From NCBI RefSeq assembly GCF_000732195.1, contig NZ_JNNU01000011.1:181930-245929 (forward strand): a DNA stretch of 64,000 bases, given 5' to 3'. A model generated the notes under the pieces. That model was not told where the DNA came from, did not search any database, and worked only from the letters and a program-made list of their open reading frames with translations. The number at the start of each line of letters is the position of its first letter. Within the stretch, counting starts at the first letter, position 1. The stretch is from Neorhizobium vignae. Lineage in GTDB: Bacteria > Pseudomonadota > Alphaproteobacteria > Rhizobiales > Rhizobiaceae. Both the position numbers and the translations under genes were made by a program. Below are positions 37,101-45,683 of this stretch, in pieces.

Positions 37101-38341
37101 GCACGGTCACCGTCACGATCAACCGGCTCGGCGCGCAGGGCCACGGCATCGCCAATGGCGAAGACGGCCCGGTCTATGTGCCCTACGCTCTTCCGGGCGA
37201 AACGCTGGCGATTGCCCGCAACGGCGATCACGGCACGGTCATGTCGACCTCCAACCCGTCGCCGGACCGGGTTACGCCGCCCTGCCGCCACTTCGGGCCT
37301 GACAGCGACGCCTGCGGCGGCTGCTCGCTGCAGCATCTGGCCGACGCGCCCTACCACGCCTTCAAGCGCAACCTCGTCGTCGAGGCGCTGAAATCCAAGG
37401 GCCTGACGCCTGAAGTGGGCGAACTGATCATCGCCCATCCCGGCGAGCGTCGTCGGGTGGTGTTTTCCGCACGCAGGACCGAGAAGGAATTGCTGCTCGG
37501 CTTCAACCGCGCCGAGACCAACCATATCGTCTCGATCGTCGAATGTCCGATCGCCTCGCCCGGCATCGTGGCCCGGCTTGAGGCGATCCGCGCGGTGGGC
37601 AAGGCGCTGGCGACCGGCTCCGACACGTTCCGCATCGCGGTTCTCGAAACGCTTGCCGGCCTCGACCTTGCCGCGGAAGGGTTGAAGCCGCTCGACGACA
37701 AGCAGCGGCGCCTGGTCACCGAGACGGTGCTGGCGCTGAAAAACATCGCGCGGGTTTCTGCCAATGGCGAGATCGTCATCGAATTGCAGAAGCCTCTGGT
37801 GGATTTCGGCGGCGTCAAGGTCTCTCCGCCGCCCGGCGCCTTTACCCAGGCGACGAAACCGGCGGAAGGCGCGATGGCAGAATTGGTGCTGTCGCATGTG
37901 GGCAAGGCCAAGCGGGTTATCGACCTGTTTGCCGGCTCCGGCACATTTTCCCTCCGGCTCGCCCGCATCGCCAAGGTGCATGCGGTCGAAGGCGACGAGA
38001 AGTCGGTCAAGGCGCTCGATCACGCTGCCCGCAATACGCAGGGGCTGAAGCCGGTATCGGTGGAGAAGCGCGACCTCTTCCGCCGGCCGATGATGGTGTC
38101 CGAACTGAAGAACTACGACGCCGTCGTCTTCGATCCGCCGCGCGCCGGCGCCGAAGTCCAGATGAAGGAGCTTGTCCGATCTGGCGTTAAGACGGTCGTG
38201 GCGGTGAGCTGCAACCCCCTGACGCTCGCCCGCGACCTTCGGATTCTCGTCGACGGCGGATATCAGATCAAGGCCGTCACGCCAATCGACCAGTTCCTCT
38301 GGTCGCCGCATGTGGAGGCTGTCGTACTGCTGCAGAAGTAA
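37097..38341 (+). CDS. TrmA/RlmD-type class I RNA uridine methyltransferase
   Basis: Protein of 414 residues that makes 5-methyluridine in rRNA or tRNA. Order: TRAM-like beta domain (VTINRLGAQGHGIANGEDGP), an iron-sulfur-type Cys cluster (CRHFG then CGGCSLQHL), the central RNA domain, then the SAM site DLFAGSGTFSLRLA, the motif FDPPRAGAE and the catalytic Cys in VSCNPLTLARDL. The start overlaps the tlyA stop (ATGA); an upstream extension would run in the tlyA gene in another frame and reads as Arg-rich noise. Which uridine it modifies cannot be told from sequence. Confidence 0.9.
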   Translation: MSTVTVTINRLGAQGHGIANGEDGPVYVPYALPGETLAIARNGDHGTVMSTSNPSPDRVTPPCRHFGPDSDACGGCSLQHLADAPYHAFKRNLVVEALKSKGLTPEVGELIIAHPGERRRVVFSARRTEKELLLGFNRAETNHIVSIVECPIASPGIVARLEAIRAVGKALATGSDTFRIAVLETLAGLDLAAEGLKPLDDKQRRLVTETVLALKNIARVSANGEIVIELQKPLVDFGGVKVSPPPGAFTQATKPAEGAMAELVLSHVGKAKRVIDLFAGSGTFSLRLARIAKVHAVEGDEKSVKALDHAARNTQGLKPVSVEKRDLFRRPMMVSELKNYDAVVFDPPRAGAEVQMKELVRSGVKTVVAVSCNPLTLARDLRILVDGGYQIKAVTPIDQFLWSPHVEAVVLLQK

Positions 38342-38365
38342 CGGCGCTTCGCGCGCCGGAAACAA
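38342..38365 (+). terminator. Weak terminator after the RNA methyltransferase gene
   Basis: CGGCGC and GCGCCG form a 6-bp stem directly after the stop codon, followed by GAAACAATTTTT. The T run starts several bases away from the stem, so this is tentative. Confidence 0.45.
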
Positions 38366-38474
38366 TTTTTGGTTGCATGCGATTTGTTTGCATCCATAAG
38401 TTAAAATGCCATCCTTTCGATGCAACCATCAGCCCCGGATAACGAGTGGCGATGGTCTTCGAAGGAGGGTAATC

Positions 38475-40049
38475 ATGACAGAATTCGCAATGCATGGACA
38501 CGGCGTCCGAGGCATGCACTGGGAGACGCTTCAGTCTCTGACCGGGCATGGGGATCCCGGCAAATTCGGGCGGATGTTTCCGAAACTGGATCCGCTCAAT
38601 GTCGACGATGATATCCTGATCGAACTCGCCCGCGCGATGAAGGAGCCGGGGGATCCGGGCGAGAACCCCGATCCCGCGGGAGACAACAGACACATCCCGG
38701 CAGGCTTTACCTATTTCGGGCAATTCGTCGATCACGACATCACGCTCGACACGACGCCGCTCGATCAGCAGAAGGCTGATCCCCTGGCTACCCGGAATTT
38801 CAGAAGTCCGGCACTCGATCTCGATTCACTCTACGGAGATGGCCCGGGCATCCATCCCTATCTTTACCAGCGCGATCCGGTGAGTTTCAGGATCACACCG
38901 AAGCTGCTGGTCGGGCATGCGGCGGAATCTCCCGACAACGTGCCGGGCAAGAAAATCCCGTCCCTGCCGAACGACCTGCCGCGCAACCAGGTCGGTCACG
39001 CCTTGATCTTCGACGAGCGAAACGACGAAAACCTTCTCGTCGCGCAGACACACCTGCTGATGATCAAGTTCCACAATGCCGTCGTCGACTGGGTCAAGCA
39101 GAAGCAACCCGGTCTGGATGGAACCACGCTGTTCAAGGAGGCGCGGCGCATCGTCACCTGGCACTATCAGTGGATCGTGCTGTTCGACTTCGTCGAAAGG
39201 CTGACCGAGCCGGGGCTCGTCCGCAAGATCAAGGATGCCGGCCGTCGCTACTACCGGTTCGTCGAGACGCCCTATATGCCCGCGGAGTTTGCGGCGGCGG
39301 CCTACCGTCTCGGCCATTCGATGGTGCGCGAGACCTACAGTCACAATCACGTCTTTCATCCCGGTCCCGGCGCGATTGCCAATGGTACGCTTCCTTTGCT
39401 CTTCTTCTTCACCGGCAAGTCGGGCAAGATCGTCGGCGAACTGGATCCCGACCCTTCGGACTTCCCGCTCAATCCGCAGGTCGCTCTTCCGTCGAACTGG
39501 GCGATCGACTGGCGGCGGTTCTTCGACATCGAAGGAACCGGCGGTGCCGATTTTTCCTTCAACTTCTCCCGGCGGCTGGATCCCTTCATCACGCCTTCGC
39601 TTCATGAACTTCCAGGCCTTCGGGAGGATCCGACCGAGACAGAACGGCGCGAAGCCAATCTCGCCTTCCGCAACCTGCGGCGCGGCGTTCAGATCGGCCT
39701 GCCATCCGGCCAGGATGTGTGTCGGGCGATGGGCCTTGCACCGATGGCGCCGGAGCAGATCGCCAGGGGCCAGGACGGCAAAGTTGCGGAACGGCACGGG
39801 CTGCATATCAAGACGCCGCTCTGGTACTATGTTCTGAAGGAAGCGCAGCACCACCATCAGGGCGAGCGCCTGGGGCCGATGGCCTCGACAATCGTCGCCG
39901 AGACGTTCCTCGGTCTCGTGCACGGTGACCACGAGTCGTTCCTGTGGCTGCGCTCCAACTGGAAGCCGGAACTGCCCAGCGCCACGGCCGGCCACTTCAC
40001 CATGGCCGATCTGATACGCTTCGTGGGGGATATCAACCCGATCGGCTGA
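38475..40049 (+). CDS. Animal-type heme peroxidase (peroxicin-like)
   Basis: Protein of 524 residues in the animal heme peroxidase superfamily (peroxidase-cyclooxygenase), uncommon in bacteria. The distal heme His is H87 in YFGQFVDHDITLDTTPL; the proximal His is H281 in YRLGHSMVRETYSHNH, with the usual Arg-Glu nearby. LLVAQTHLLMIKFHNAVVDW also fits the family. A GAAGGAGGG ribosome binding site 7-8 bp upstream selects this ATG over an in-frame one 69 bases earlier. There is no N-terminal signal peptide, so if exported it needs another route. It probably uses peroxide to oxidise halides or organic substrates. It stands alone and its direction matches the tlyA pair upstream. Confidence 0.88.
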   Translation: MTEFAMHGHGVRGMHWETLQSLTGHGDPGKFGRMFPKLDPLNVDDDILIELARAMKEPGDPGENPDPAGDNRHIPAGFTYFGQFVDHDITLDTTPLDQQKADPLATRNFRSPALDLDSLYGDGPGIHPYLYQRDPVSFRITPKLLVGHAAESPDNVPGKKIPSLPNDLPRNQVGHALIFDERNDENLLVAQTHLLMIKFHNAVVDWVKQKQPGLDGTTLFKEARRIVTWHYQWIVLFDFVERLTEPGLVRKIKDAGRRYYRFVETPYMPAEFAAAAYRLGHSMVRETYSHNHVFHPGPGAIANGTLPLLFFFTGKSGKIVGELDPDPSDFPLNPQVALPSNWAIDWRRFFDIEGTGGADFSFNFSRRLDPFITPSLHELPGLREDPTETERREANLAFRNLRRGVQIGLPSGQDVCRAMGLAPMAPEQIARGQDGKVAERHGLHIKTPLWYYVLKEAQHHHQGERLGPMASTIVAETFLGLVHGDHESFLWLRSNWKPELPSATAGHFTMADLIRFVGDINPIG

Positions 40050-40087
40050 CCGTTGGATAACGGCCTGGCGAGTGACCGCCGGGCCTC

Positions 40088-40462
40088 TTACCGATCCAGA
40101 TCGAGCGTGCCGCTACCCACCACGCCGGAGCAGCGGCAGCGGCCGCCGACGCGGCCGGGCTCGGCGTTGCAGACATAGGGACGACGGCGATCCATGCTGG
40201 GCGGCGGGGAGACGACGCAGACATAACGCTGGGGGCGGGGGCGATCTCTATCGCGGTCACGGTCGCGATCCCTGTCCCCGTCACGATAGCGGTCACGATC
40301 ATCGTCGCGGCGGATGATGACGCCGTTCGGGCCGATGGTGACGGAGGGGCTCTGGGCGAGTTGCAGCGGCTGGCTCTGCAATGGGAATGCCAGCGTCTCG
40401 GCCTGCGCCGGCGCTATTGCCAGAAGCGATACGAGCAAGCACGACCAGAAACGATAGGACAT
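40088..40462 (-). CDS. Small secreted protein with Asp-Arg repeat
   Basis: Protein of 124 residues with a clear signal peptide (SYRFWSCLLVSLLAIAPAQA, cleaved before ETLAF). The mature part starts with a Gln/Leu-rich segment, then VTIGPNGVIIRRDDD, then a run of Asp-Arg dipeptides encoded by a short imperfect DNA repeat (about 40232-40310), and ends in a Cys-containing tail with CVVS, CNAE and CRC. Four Cys suggest disulfides. I do not recognise the family. A TCCTCCC-complement ribosome binding site precedes the start. It is convergent with the heme peroxidase. Confidence 0.65.
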   Translation of the reverse strand: MSYRFWSCLLVSLLAIAPAQAETLAFPLQSQPLQLAQSPSVTIGPNGVIIRRDDDRDRYRDGDRDRDRDRDRDRPRPQRYVCVVSPPPSMDRRRPYVCNAEPGRVGGRCRCSGVVGSGTLDLDR

Positions 40463-40545
40463 TCTTTCCTCCCAGGTTATGGGGGCAATCTAGCGCTGAA
40501 GCTGCGTCAAAAGAAGACGGGAGCGGAGTTTCCCACGGGACACCG

Positions 40546-41304
40546 TTAACGTCGCATGAAGGCCTCGAAGGCGGCGCGCGCCTCTGCACTTTTGAGCTGG
40601 GCGGAGAAATGCGCCAGTTCCTCATCCATGCGGGCGAGCACCGCGTCGCGCGGTCCGCGCACCAGGTCGCGGGCGATCCTCAGGGCCTGGGGTGGTTTCG
40701 CCGAAAGGCTGGCGGCCAGCGCCAGCGTCTCGGCTTCGACCGCCTGCGGCTCCACGATCTTCCAGATCAGCCCGGCATCGAGCGCCGCCTGCGCGGAAAA
40801 TCCCTCACCCGCCACCAGCATCGCAAAGGCGCGCTGGTGGCCGATGACTTTCGGCGCCAGCAGGCTGGAAGCGGCTTCCGGCACCAGCGCCAGATCGACG
40901 AAGGGCGTCTTGAACAAGCTGCGGGCGGAGGCGACCGTCAGGTCGCAATGCATGTTCAAGGTGGTGCCGATGCCGATCGCGAGGCCATCCACGCCGGACA
41001 CCAGCGGCTTTTCGGCAAGCGCTAAGGCCTTGATGAAAACGGCGGCGGCAGGCGCATCCTTCGATCCGGACATGGCATAGGCGAGGAAATCGCCCATGTC
41101 GTTGCCGGCGGAAAAGCAGCCTTCGGTGCCGAGGAAGGCGACTGCGCGAACGGCGTCGTCGCTGTTCGCCTCTTCGAGCGCCGTGGTCATGCGGTCGTAC
41201 ATGGCCGAGGTGATGGCGTTCTTCTTTTCCGGCCGGTTGAAGCGGATCACCATGACGCCCGGCTGGGCCTCGGGGCGCTCGACGAGGATGTGGTTATCGC
41301 TCAC
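40546..41304 (-). CDS. Enoyl-CoA hydratase/isomerase (crotonase) family protein
   Basis: Crotonase-fold protein of 252 residues. The oxyanion-hole residues lie in CFSAGNDMGDF and DGLAIGIGTTLNMHCDL; LALVPEAASSLLAP carries the Glu expected of isomerase-type members. The GTG at 41304 was chosen because AAGGAG sits 6 bp upstream of it. An in-frame GTG 15 bases earlier overlaps the dehydrogenase stop but would contain that ribosome site inside its own codons. It follows the acyl-CoA dehydrogenase gene directly, so both act in beta-oxidation-type catabolism of an acyl-CoA. The exact substrate is not predictable. Confidence 0.88.
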   Translation of the reverse strand: MSDNHILVERPEAQPGVMVIRFNRPEKKNAITSAMYDRMTTALEEANSDDAVRAVAFLGTEGCFSAGNDMGDFLAYAMSGSKDAPAAAVFIKALALAEKPLVSGVDGLAIGIGTTLNMHCDLTVASARSLFKTPFVDLALVPEAASSLLAPKVIGHQRAFAMLVAGEGFSAQAALDAGLIWKIVEPQAVEAETLALAASLSAKPPQALRIARDLVRGPRDAVLARMDEELAHFSAQLKSAEARAAFEAFMRR

Positions 41305-41315
41305 GGATGTCTCCT

Positions 41316-43109
41316 TCACGCCAGGACCGCGCGGGCAGCTTGCAAGCTCTCGGCGCCTGAAATGACGCGGTCCTTCAGCGCCGAAGTTTCGGCGAGCAGG
41401 TTTTCGGCCATGAAGCGGCAGAGCGCGACGCGCTTTTCCGGGTCACCGTTATCGACGGCAACAAGCGCGCCCTTGGCAAGATAACAGCCGGTCAGCACCA
41501 GGCCGAACAGGCGCTGGTAGGGCGTCGCGCCGGCAAGCGCATCGGCCGCCTTTCCGGCCCCTTGAGTTTCCAGCAGCCAGCCGGTGGCGGTTTCGAGTGC
41601 GGCGATGGCAGCCCGCAGTCGGTCTCCCGTCTGGCCGAATCCCGGATCGTTGGAGGCCGAGACCTTGTCGGCGATCTCCTTCAACTCGCCGATGAAGCCG
41701 CGCACCGTCTCGCCGCCGGAGAGCGGCAGCTTGCGGGTCACGAGGTCGATCGCCTGGATGCCGTTGGTGCCCTCGTAGATCGGCGCGATGCGGGCGTCGC
41801 GCAGGTAGCGGGCAGCCCCCGTCTCCTCGATGAAGCCCATGCCGCCATGCACCTGGATGCCGAGCGACGCCACGTCGACGCCGGCGTCAGTTGCGAAAGA
41901 TTTGGCGATCGGTGTCAGAAGCGCTGCGCGTTCGGTCCAGTGGCGGGCCTCGTCGCCTAGGGTGTGATGCGACATGTCGATCGCGTGGGCGCAGGTGTAG
42001 CAGATGGCGCGTGCCCCCTGCGTCAGCGCCTTCATCGTAATCAGCGTGCGGGCGATATCCGGATGGTCGATGATCGGGCTCATGCCATTCCCCGACCAGC
42101 CTGGCGCCTTGCCCTGGGTGCGTTCCCTGGCAAAGGCGACCGCCTTCTGGGTTGCGGCTTCGGCGATCGCCACGCCCTGCATGCCAACCGCCAGGCGCGC
42201 ATTGTTCATCATCGTGAACATGCAAGCGAGGCCCTTGTTCTCCTCGCCGATCAGCCAGCCGATCGCGCCCTTATCCTCCTCGTTGCCGGGAGAATATTTG
42301 CCGTCGCCATAGATCATCGTGCAGGTCGGCGAGCCGTGGATGCCGAGCTTGTGTTCGATCGAATGGCAGAAGACGTCGTTGCGTGCTTCCAGCGATCCGT
42401 CGTCGCCCACCAGGAATTTGGGGACCAGGAACAGCGAGATGCCGCGGGTCCCGGCAGGCGCATCGGGTAGACGCGCCAGCACCAGATGAATGATGTTGTC
42501 GGCGGCGTCGTGCTCGCCCCAGGTGATGAAGATCTTCTGGCCGAAAATGCGGTAGGTGCCGTCGTCGCTGCGCTCGGCGCGGGTCTTCAGGACGCCGAGA
42601 TCGGAGCCGGCATGCGGCTCGGTCAGGTTCATGGTGCCGGTCCATTCGCCGGAGACCATCTTCGCCAGGTATTTTTCCTTCAGCGCCTCGCTGCCGTGCG
42701 CGACCAGCGCCTCGATCGCGCCCATGGTGAGCGTCGGGGCAAGCGCGAACGCCATGGAGGCGGAATTCCACATTTCCAGCGCGGCGACGTTGAGCATATG
42801 CGGCAGGTTCTGGCCGCCATAGGCTTCCGGCGCGGTCAGGCCGTTCCAGCCGCCCTCGCGCCAGTGACGATAGAGTTCCGGCCAACCATCCGGTGTCGTC
42901 ACCTTGCCGTCGGTCAGGCGGGCGCCCTGTTTGTCACCGATCTCGCCGAGCGGCGCCATCTCATTGCCGGCGAACCGTCCCGCCTCCTCCAGGATCGCCT
43001 CGACCAGATCGGCGCTCAAGTCGCCGAACCTGCCGATCTCCAGGGCGTCGGAAAGGCCCGCCACGTGGTTCAGGGTGAAGGCGATCTCCTCGACCGGTGC
43101 CTTGTACAT
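41316..43109 (-). CDS. Acyl-CoA dehydrogenase, long (about 600 aa, DmdC-like) subgroup
   Basis: FAD enzyme of 597 residues, longer than the usual 380-400 because of the extra C-terminal domain found in the FadE/DmdC-like subgroup. Motifs: MNLTEPHAGSDLGVLKTRA and KIFITWGEHDAADNIIHLVL around the FAD site, and the catalytic Glu in IYEGTNGIQAIDLV. The N-terminus YKAPVEEIAFTLNHVAGL is typical of this subgroup. It is first in a two-gene unit with a crotonase. Its promoter carries a 7-2-7 palindrome resembling LiuR sites, suggesting induction during branched-chain or fatty acyl catabolism. A 3-methylmercaptopropionyl-CoA role is possible but not shown. Confidence 0.9.
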   Translation of the reverse strand: MYKAPVEEIAFTLNHVAGLSDALEIGRFGDLSADLVEAILEEAGRFAGNEMAPLGEIGDKQGARLTDGKVTTPDGWPELYRHWREGGWNGLTAPEAYGGQNLPHMLNVAALEMWNSASMAFALAPTLTMGAIEALVAHGSEALKEKYLAKMVSGEWTGTMNLTEPHAGSDLGVLKTRAERSDDGTYRIFGQKIFITWGEHDAADNIIHLVLARLPDAPAGTRGISLFLVPKFLVGDDGSLEARNDVFCHSIEHKLGIHGSPTCTMIYGDGKYSPGNEEDKGAIGWLIGEENKGLACMFTMMNNARLAVGMQGVAIAEAATQKAVAFARERTQGKAPGWSGNGMSPIIDHPDIARTLITMKALTQGARAICYTCAHAIDMSHHTLGDEARHWTERAALLTPIAKSFATDAGVDVASLGIQVHGGMGFIEETGAARYLRDARIAPIYEGTNGIQAIDLVTRKLPLSGGETVRGFIGELKEIADKVSASNDPGFGQTGDRLRAAIAALETATGWLLETQGAGKAADALAGATPYQRLFGLVLTGCYLAKGALVAVDNGDPEKRVALCRFMAENLLAETSALKDRVISGAESLQAARAVLA

Positions 43110-43184
43110 GATGATCCTCCTCGTGGGCGCAGACGTAACTGCCGTATTCTAGCCGATTCTGCTCCGTCGGCATTCCTCATATGC

Positions 43185-43214
43185 TTTTTACGTAAACGTA
43201 AATACGGTTGTCAA
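43185..43214 (-). promoter_or_regulatory. Promoter with LiuR-like palindrome upstream of the acyl-CoA dehydrogenase
   Basis: TTTACGT-AA-ACGTAAA (43187-43202) is a perfect 7-bp inverted repeat. On the minus strand it directly follows TTGACA (43209-43214) and overlaps a TAAAAA -10-like hexamer at 18 bp spacing. A palindrome filling the -35/-10 spacer is how MerR-type regulators bind, and the sequence resembles published LiuR motifs from memory. No merR-type gene lies in the window. Confidence 0.65.
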
Positions 43215-43427
43215 TATTCGTTCGTCAGAGCTGCCGTAACGAGGTCTTCGTCTTCGTCAGCCAGATAACCGTCAAGCGCGGCGTCCGGCCATGCCAAAAG
43301 GCCCGGATCGTTTCGGTCGGCGGCGGCGACAGCTCGGATTGCTTGCGATATTCACCTTCAAGAAGCTACTTCTTCGGCTTTAGAGAATCTTGTTGAAACC
43401 AGCGTTACACAAGAGGTCTATGGAGTG
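43215..43427. other. Intergenic region between acyl-CoA dehydrogenase and CorA-type genes; no gene supported
   Basis: Two or three short overlapping open stretches occur on the minus strand here. One reads NDPGLLAWPDAALDGYLADE and ends at the TGA overlapping the -35 box. It has no start codon with a ribosome site and no recognisable family, so I do not call it a gene; a decayed gene end is possible. The right part holds the leader of the CorA-type gene (AAGAGG, then GGAG). Confidence 0.35.
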
Positions 43428-44450
43428 ATGCCTATGCTTCCGGATTCCTCGCCCATGTCCCTCGTGAACCCCGCCGTCCCAGGCCTCGTCTGGGCCTATC
43501 GCTTCCATCCGGGCTCGGCGCCCTGCACCCGGTTGCCGATTGATGCGGCGCGCAGCGATCTCGAAGTCGGCGACGGGTTCCTGTGGCTGCATCTCAACCT
43601 CGCCGACAGCCGGGTCAACGCCTTCCTGGAGAGCTTTCCTGGCCTGACGCCGCCGGCTATCGCCGCTCTCACCACCCACGACACGCACGCCGCCGTGACG
43701 CTCGACGAGCAGCTCGTCTATGGCACCCTGGTCGACTTCCAGCGGGAATTCGACAGCGAGACACGCAATATCGGCTGGCTGCATTTCTTCGTCTCGGACA
43801 GGATCATCATCACCACGCGCCTGCAGCCCCTACGCTCGATCGACCGGGTGCGGGCGGCGATCGAAAAGAACGCCTCGCGTTACAGCAAGCCGATCGACGT
43901 GTTCGAGACACTGGTTGCCGAATTCCAGCGCACGCTGATCGCGCTGGTGATGGAGCTCACAGAAGAAATGAACATCATCGAGGATTTCGTCTACGACAAC
44001 ACGCCACGCGATGAACGCCGACGCCTCGCGCCGATCAGGCGGACGGTGGTCAGGCTGCACCGGCACCTGAGGACGGTGCTGACGCTGCTGCGGCGCGCAG
44101 CGGCGACCGACGACGACGAGATGCCGCCCGGTTTCGACGATGCCGCCTCGCGGCTGATCGGCCGGCTGGAGGCGGCGGACCACGATGTCTACGCGCTTCA
44201 GGAGCGGGCACGACTGCTGCACGAGGAAATCGACTCGAAGCTCTCCTCCGAGACCAACCGGCACCTCTACATCCTGTCGCTGATGACCGCCTTCCTGCTG
44301 CCGCCGACTTTGGTCACCGGCTTTTTCGGAATGAACACCTCGTCGCTACCCTTCGAGGGAGGTTCCGGCGGGACGACCTATGCCTTCGGCTTGATCGGCG
44401 TTTCGGTGCTTGCCGCCTGGTGGCTGTTGAAGCGCACCGGCATTCTCTGA
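43428..44450 (+). CDS. CorA/ZntB-type divalent cation transporter
   Basis: Membrane protein of about 340 residues in the CorA family. A long cytoplasmic N-terminal domain ends in the stalk helix; two helices close the C-terminus (LYILSLMTAFLLPPTLVTGF and AFGLIGVSVLAAWWLL). The GMN signature is present in FFGMNTSSLPF between them. The GMNTSxLPF form and overall pattern are nearer to ZntB than to classic Mg-transporting CorA, so Zn efflux is possible. GTG, ATG and a second ATG lie within 10 bases; the first ATG was taken. It stands alone. Confidence 0.85.
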   Translation: MPMLPDSSPMSLVNPAVPGLVWAYRFHPGSAPCTRLPIDAARSDLEVGDGFLWLHLNLADSRVNAFLESFPGLTPPAIAALTTHDTHAAVTLDEQLVYGTLVDFQREFDSETRNIGWLHFFVSDRIIITTRLQPLRSIDRVRAAIEKNASRYSKPIDVFETLVAEFQRTLIALVMELTEEMNIIEDFVYDNTPRDERRRLAPIRRTVVRLHRHLRTVLTLLRRAAATDDDEMPPGFDDAASRLIGRLEAADHDVYALQERARLLHEEIDSKLSSETNRHLYILSLMTAFLLPPTLVTGFFGMNTSSLPFEGGSGGTTYAFGLIGVSVLAAWWLLKRTGIL

Positions 44451-44517
44451 CCGCTGGATAAACGAAACCCGCCCGGGTTCGATACCGGACGGGGTGAGGT
44501 CGTGCCGACGGACGCTC

Positions 44518-44970
44518 TCAGAAATAAGGCGAGTAGCAGGTCTGGCGCGGGCCGTAGTTTGGCTGGAACGAATTCGAATAGGCGTCGTAGGAACGGTAGC
44601 GATCGGCACACCATTCGTAGTGGCGCGGATTGATATCGTCGCCGCCGCCATAGGCCGGAGCCGGCTCGGCATAACGCGGCTGGGCCGCGATGGCGCCGCC
44701 GATCAGGGCGCCGGCACCGAATGCCGCCAGCGGGAACCAGTAGCCGTTATGACGGCGATAGCCCGGACGGTAGTCGCGATAACCGCGATGCCCGCCATAC
44801 CAGCCGCCGCCATGGCGACGGTACTGCACGGGGGTCACGTCGGTGTTAGTGCCGGTTTCGATTCCGGTGGCCGGAGCGGACGGCAGCGGCATTGCCTGAG
44901 CGGGCATCAGAGCGCCCGCGAGAACGGCAGCGGAAATTCCCGCAACCGCGATCTTCTTCAAAAGAGTCAT
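44518..44970 (-). CDS. BA14K family secreted protein (copy 1)
   Basis: Protein of 150 residues. A signal peptide ([20 protein letters not shown], cleaved after PAQA) is followed by a Gly/Tyr/Arg-rich segment, one hydrophobic Gly/Ala stretch ([19 protein letters not shown]) and the C-terminal BA14K motif [18 protein letters not shown] ending CYSPYF. The two Cys probably pair. The Brucella BA14K protein is an immunoreactive, lectin-like envelope protein. The ATG at 44970 was chosen because only it gives a signal peptide. A paralog lies about 190 bp upstream on the same strand. Confidence 0.85.
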   Translation of the reverse strand: MTLLKKIAVAGISAAVLAGALMPAQAMPLPSAPATGIETGTNTDVTPVQYRRHGGGWYGGHRGYRDYRPGYRRHNGYWFPLAAFGAGALIGGAIAAQPRYAEPAPAYGGGDDINPRHYEWCADRYRSYDAYSNSFQPNYGPRQTCYSPYF

Positions 44971-45103
44971 GTTAAGTCCCCAGTTCCCTTGTCCATGCGT
45001 CAATTTTTGACAGCCAGTTATTTCAGTATGCAGCGAATTTAAATTTTGCCGCAACCTTAGGAAGTTCATCCTGAACGCGCAATTAACGTGCGCCGCGACG
45101 AAG

Positions 45104-45139
45104 CAAGCCCGGCCGTGGCATATGCCGCGACCGGGCTTG
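45104..45139 (-). terminator. Hairpin between the two BA14K genes
   Basis: CAAGCCCGG and CCGGGCTTG (9 bp) enclose an inner palindrome GGCATATGCC. It lies about 25 bp after the stop of BA14K copy 2, and on the minus strand TTGCTTCGTC follows. It is probably a terminator, though the T tract is poor. Confidence 0.5.
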
Positions 45140-45162
45140 ACGGAGAGATGGTCAACGCTTGC

Positions 45163-45585
45163 TTACCTGTATGGCGAGATGCAGCGTGCCCTCACGCCGG
45201 CGCGCGGCACATAGGTGTCGTCCCAGGCCCGATAACTGCGATAGCGGCTCTCACACCAGGCGACGTGACGGCTCGAATGACCGCCACGGTCGGCCTGTAT
45301 GGCACCACCGATGATGGCGCCGGCGCCGAAGGCGGCGAGCGGGAACCAGAACCCGTTGTGATAACGGTAGCCCGACCGGCGATCACGATAACCGCGGGGG
45401 CCGCGATACCAGCCATAACGGTCACGCCGGAAGTCGCGACGGTACTGGACATTGGTGATATCGCCGGCGGCCGAAATGCCAGCCGGCGGCGCCGGCATTT
45501 GGACAGCCTGCGCAGGCACAAGCCCGGCAAATGTCGTGACAACGGCGACTGCCGCCGCGGTCAAGCGCAAACGAAGAGCATTCAT
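45163..45585 (-). CDS. BA14K family secreted protein (copy 2)
   Basis: Protein of 140 residues and paralog of the neighbouring gene. The signal peptide is NALRLRLTAAAVAVVTTFAG, cleaved after PAQA. The same [20 protein letters not shown] block follows, and the C-terminal motif is VAWCESRYRSYRAWDDTYVP ending CISPYR. The shared core [15 protein letters not shown] shows tandem duplication, while the charged linker has diverged (DFRRDRYGWYRGPRGYRDRR here). Likely anchored in or attached to the envelope. It lies 99 bp downstream of the Rieske gene, so read-through from that unit is possible. Confidence 0.85.
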   Translation of the reverse strand: MNALRLRLTAAAVAVVTTFAGLVPAQAVQMPAPPAGISAAGDITNVQYRRDFRRDRYGWYRGPRGYRDRRSGYRYHNGFWFPLAAFGAGAIIGGAIQADRGGHSSRHVAWCESRYRSYRAWDDTYVPRAGVRARCISPYR

Positions 45586-45683
45586 CTTGGGCGTTTCCTC
45601 ATTCTGATTTTCGATGAGAAAACAACGGCGGATGTGAGCTTCCGTTCCTGGCGGGGCGCCCGGCGCCGATCACGACTTGGCGA

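Noticed and set aside
40232..40310. Short tandem DNA repeat considered as a CRISPR-like array
   Set aside because: Repeat units are only about 6-12 bases with no spacers and lie within a coding frame giving Asp-Arg repeats.
43214..43355. Open minus-strand stretch with protein-like composition (DAALDGYLADEDEDL)
   Set aside because: No start codon with a ribosome site, a stop right upstream and no recognised family. It could be a decayed gene end but is not supported as a gene.
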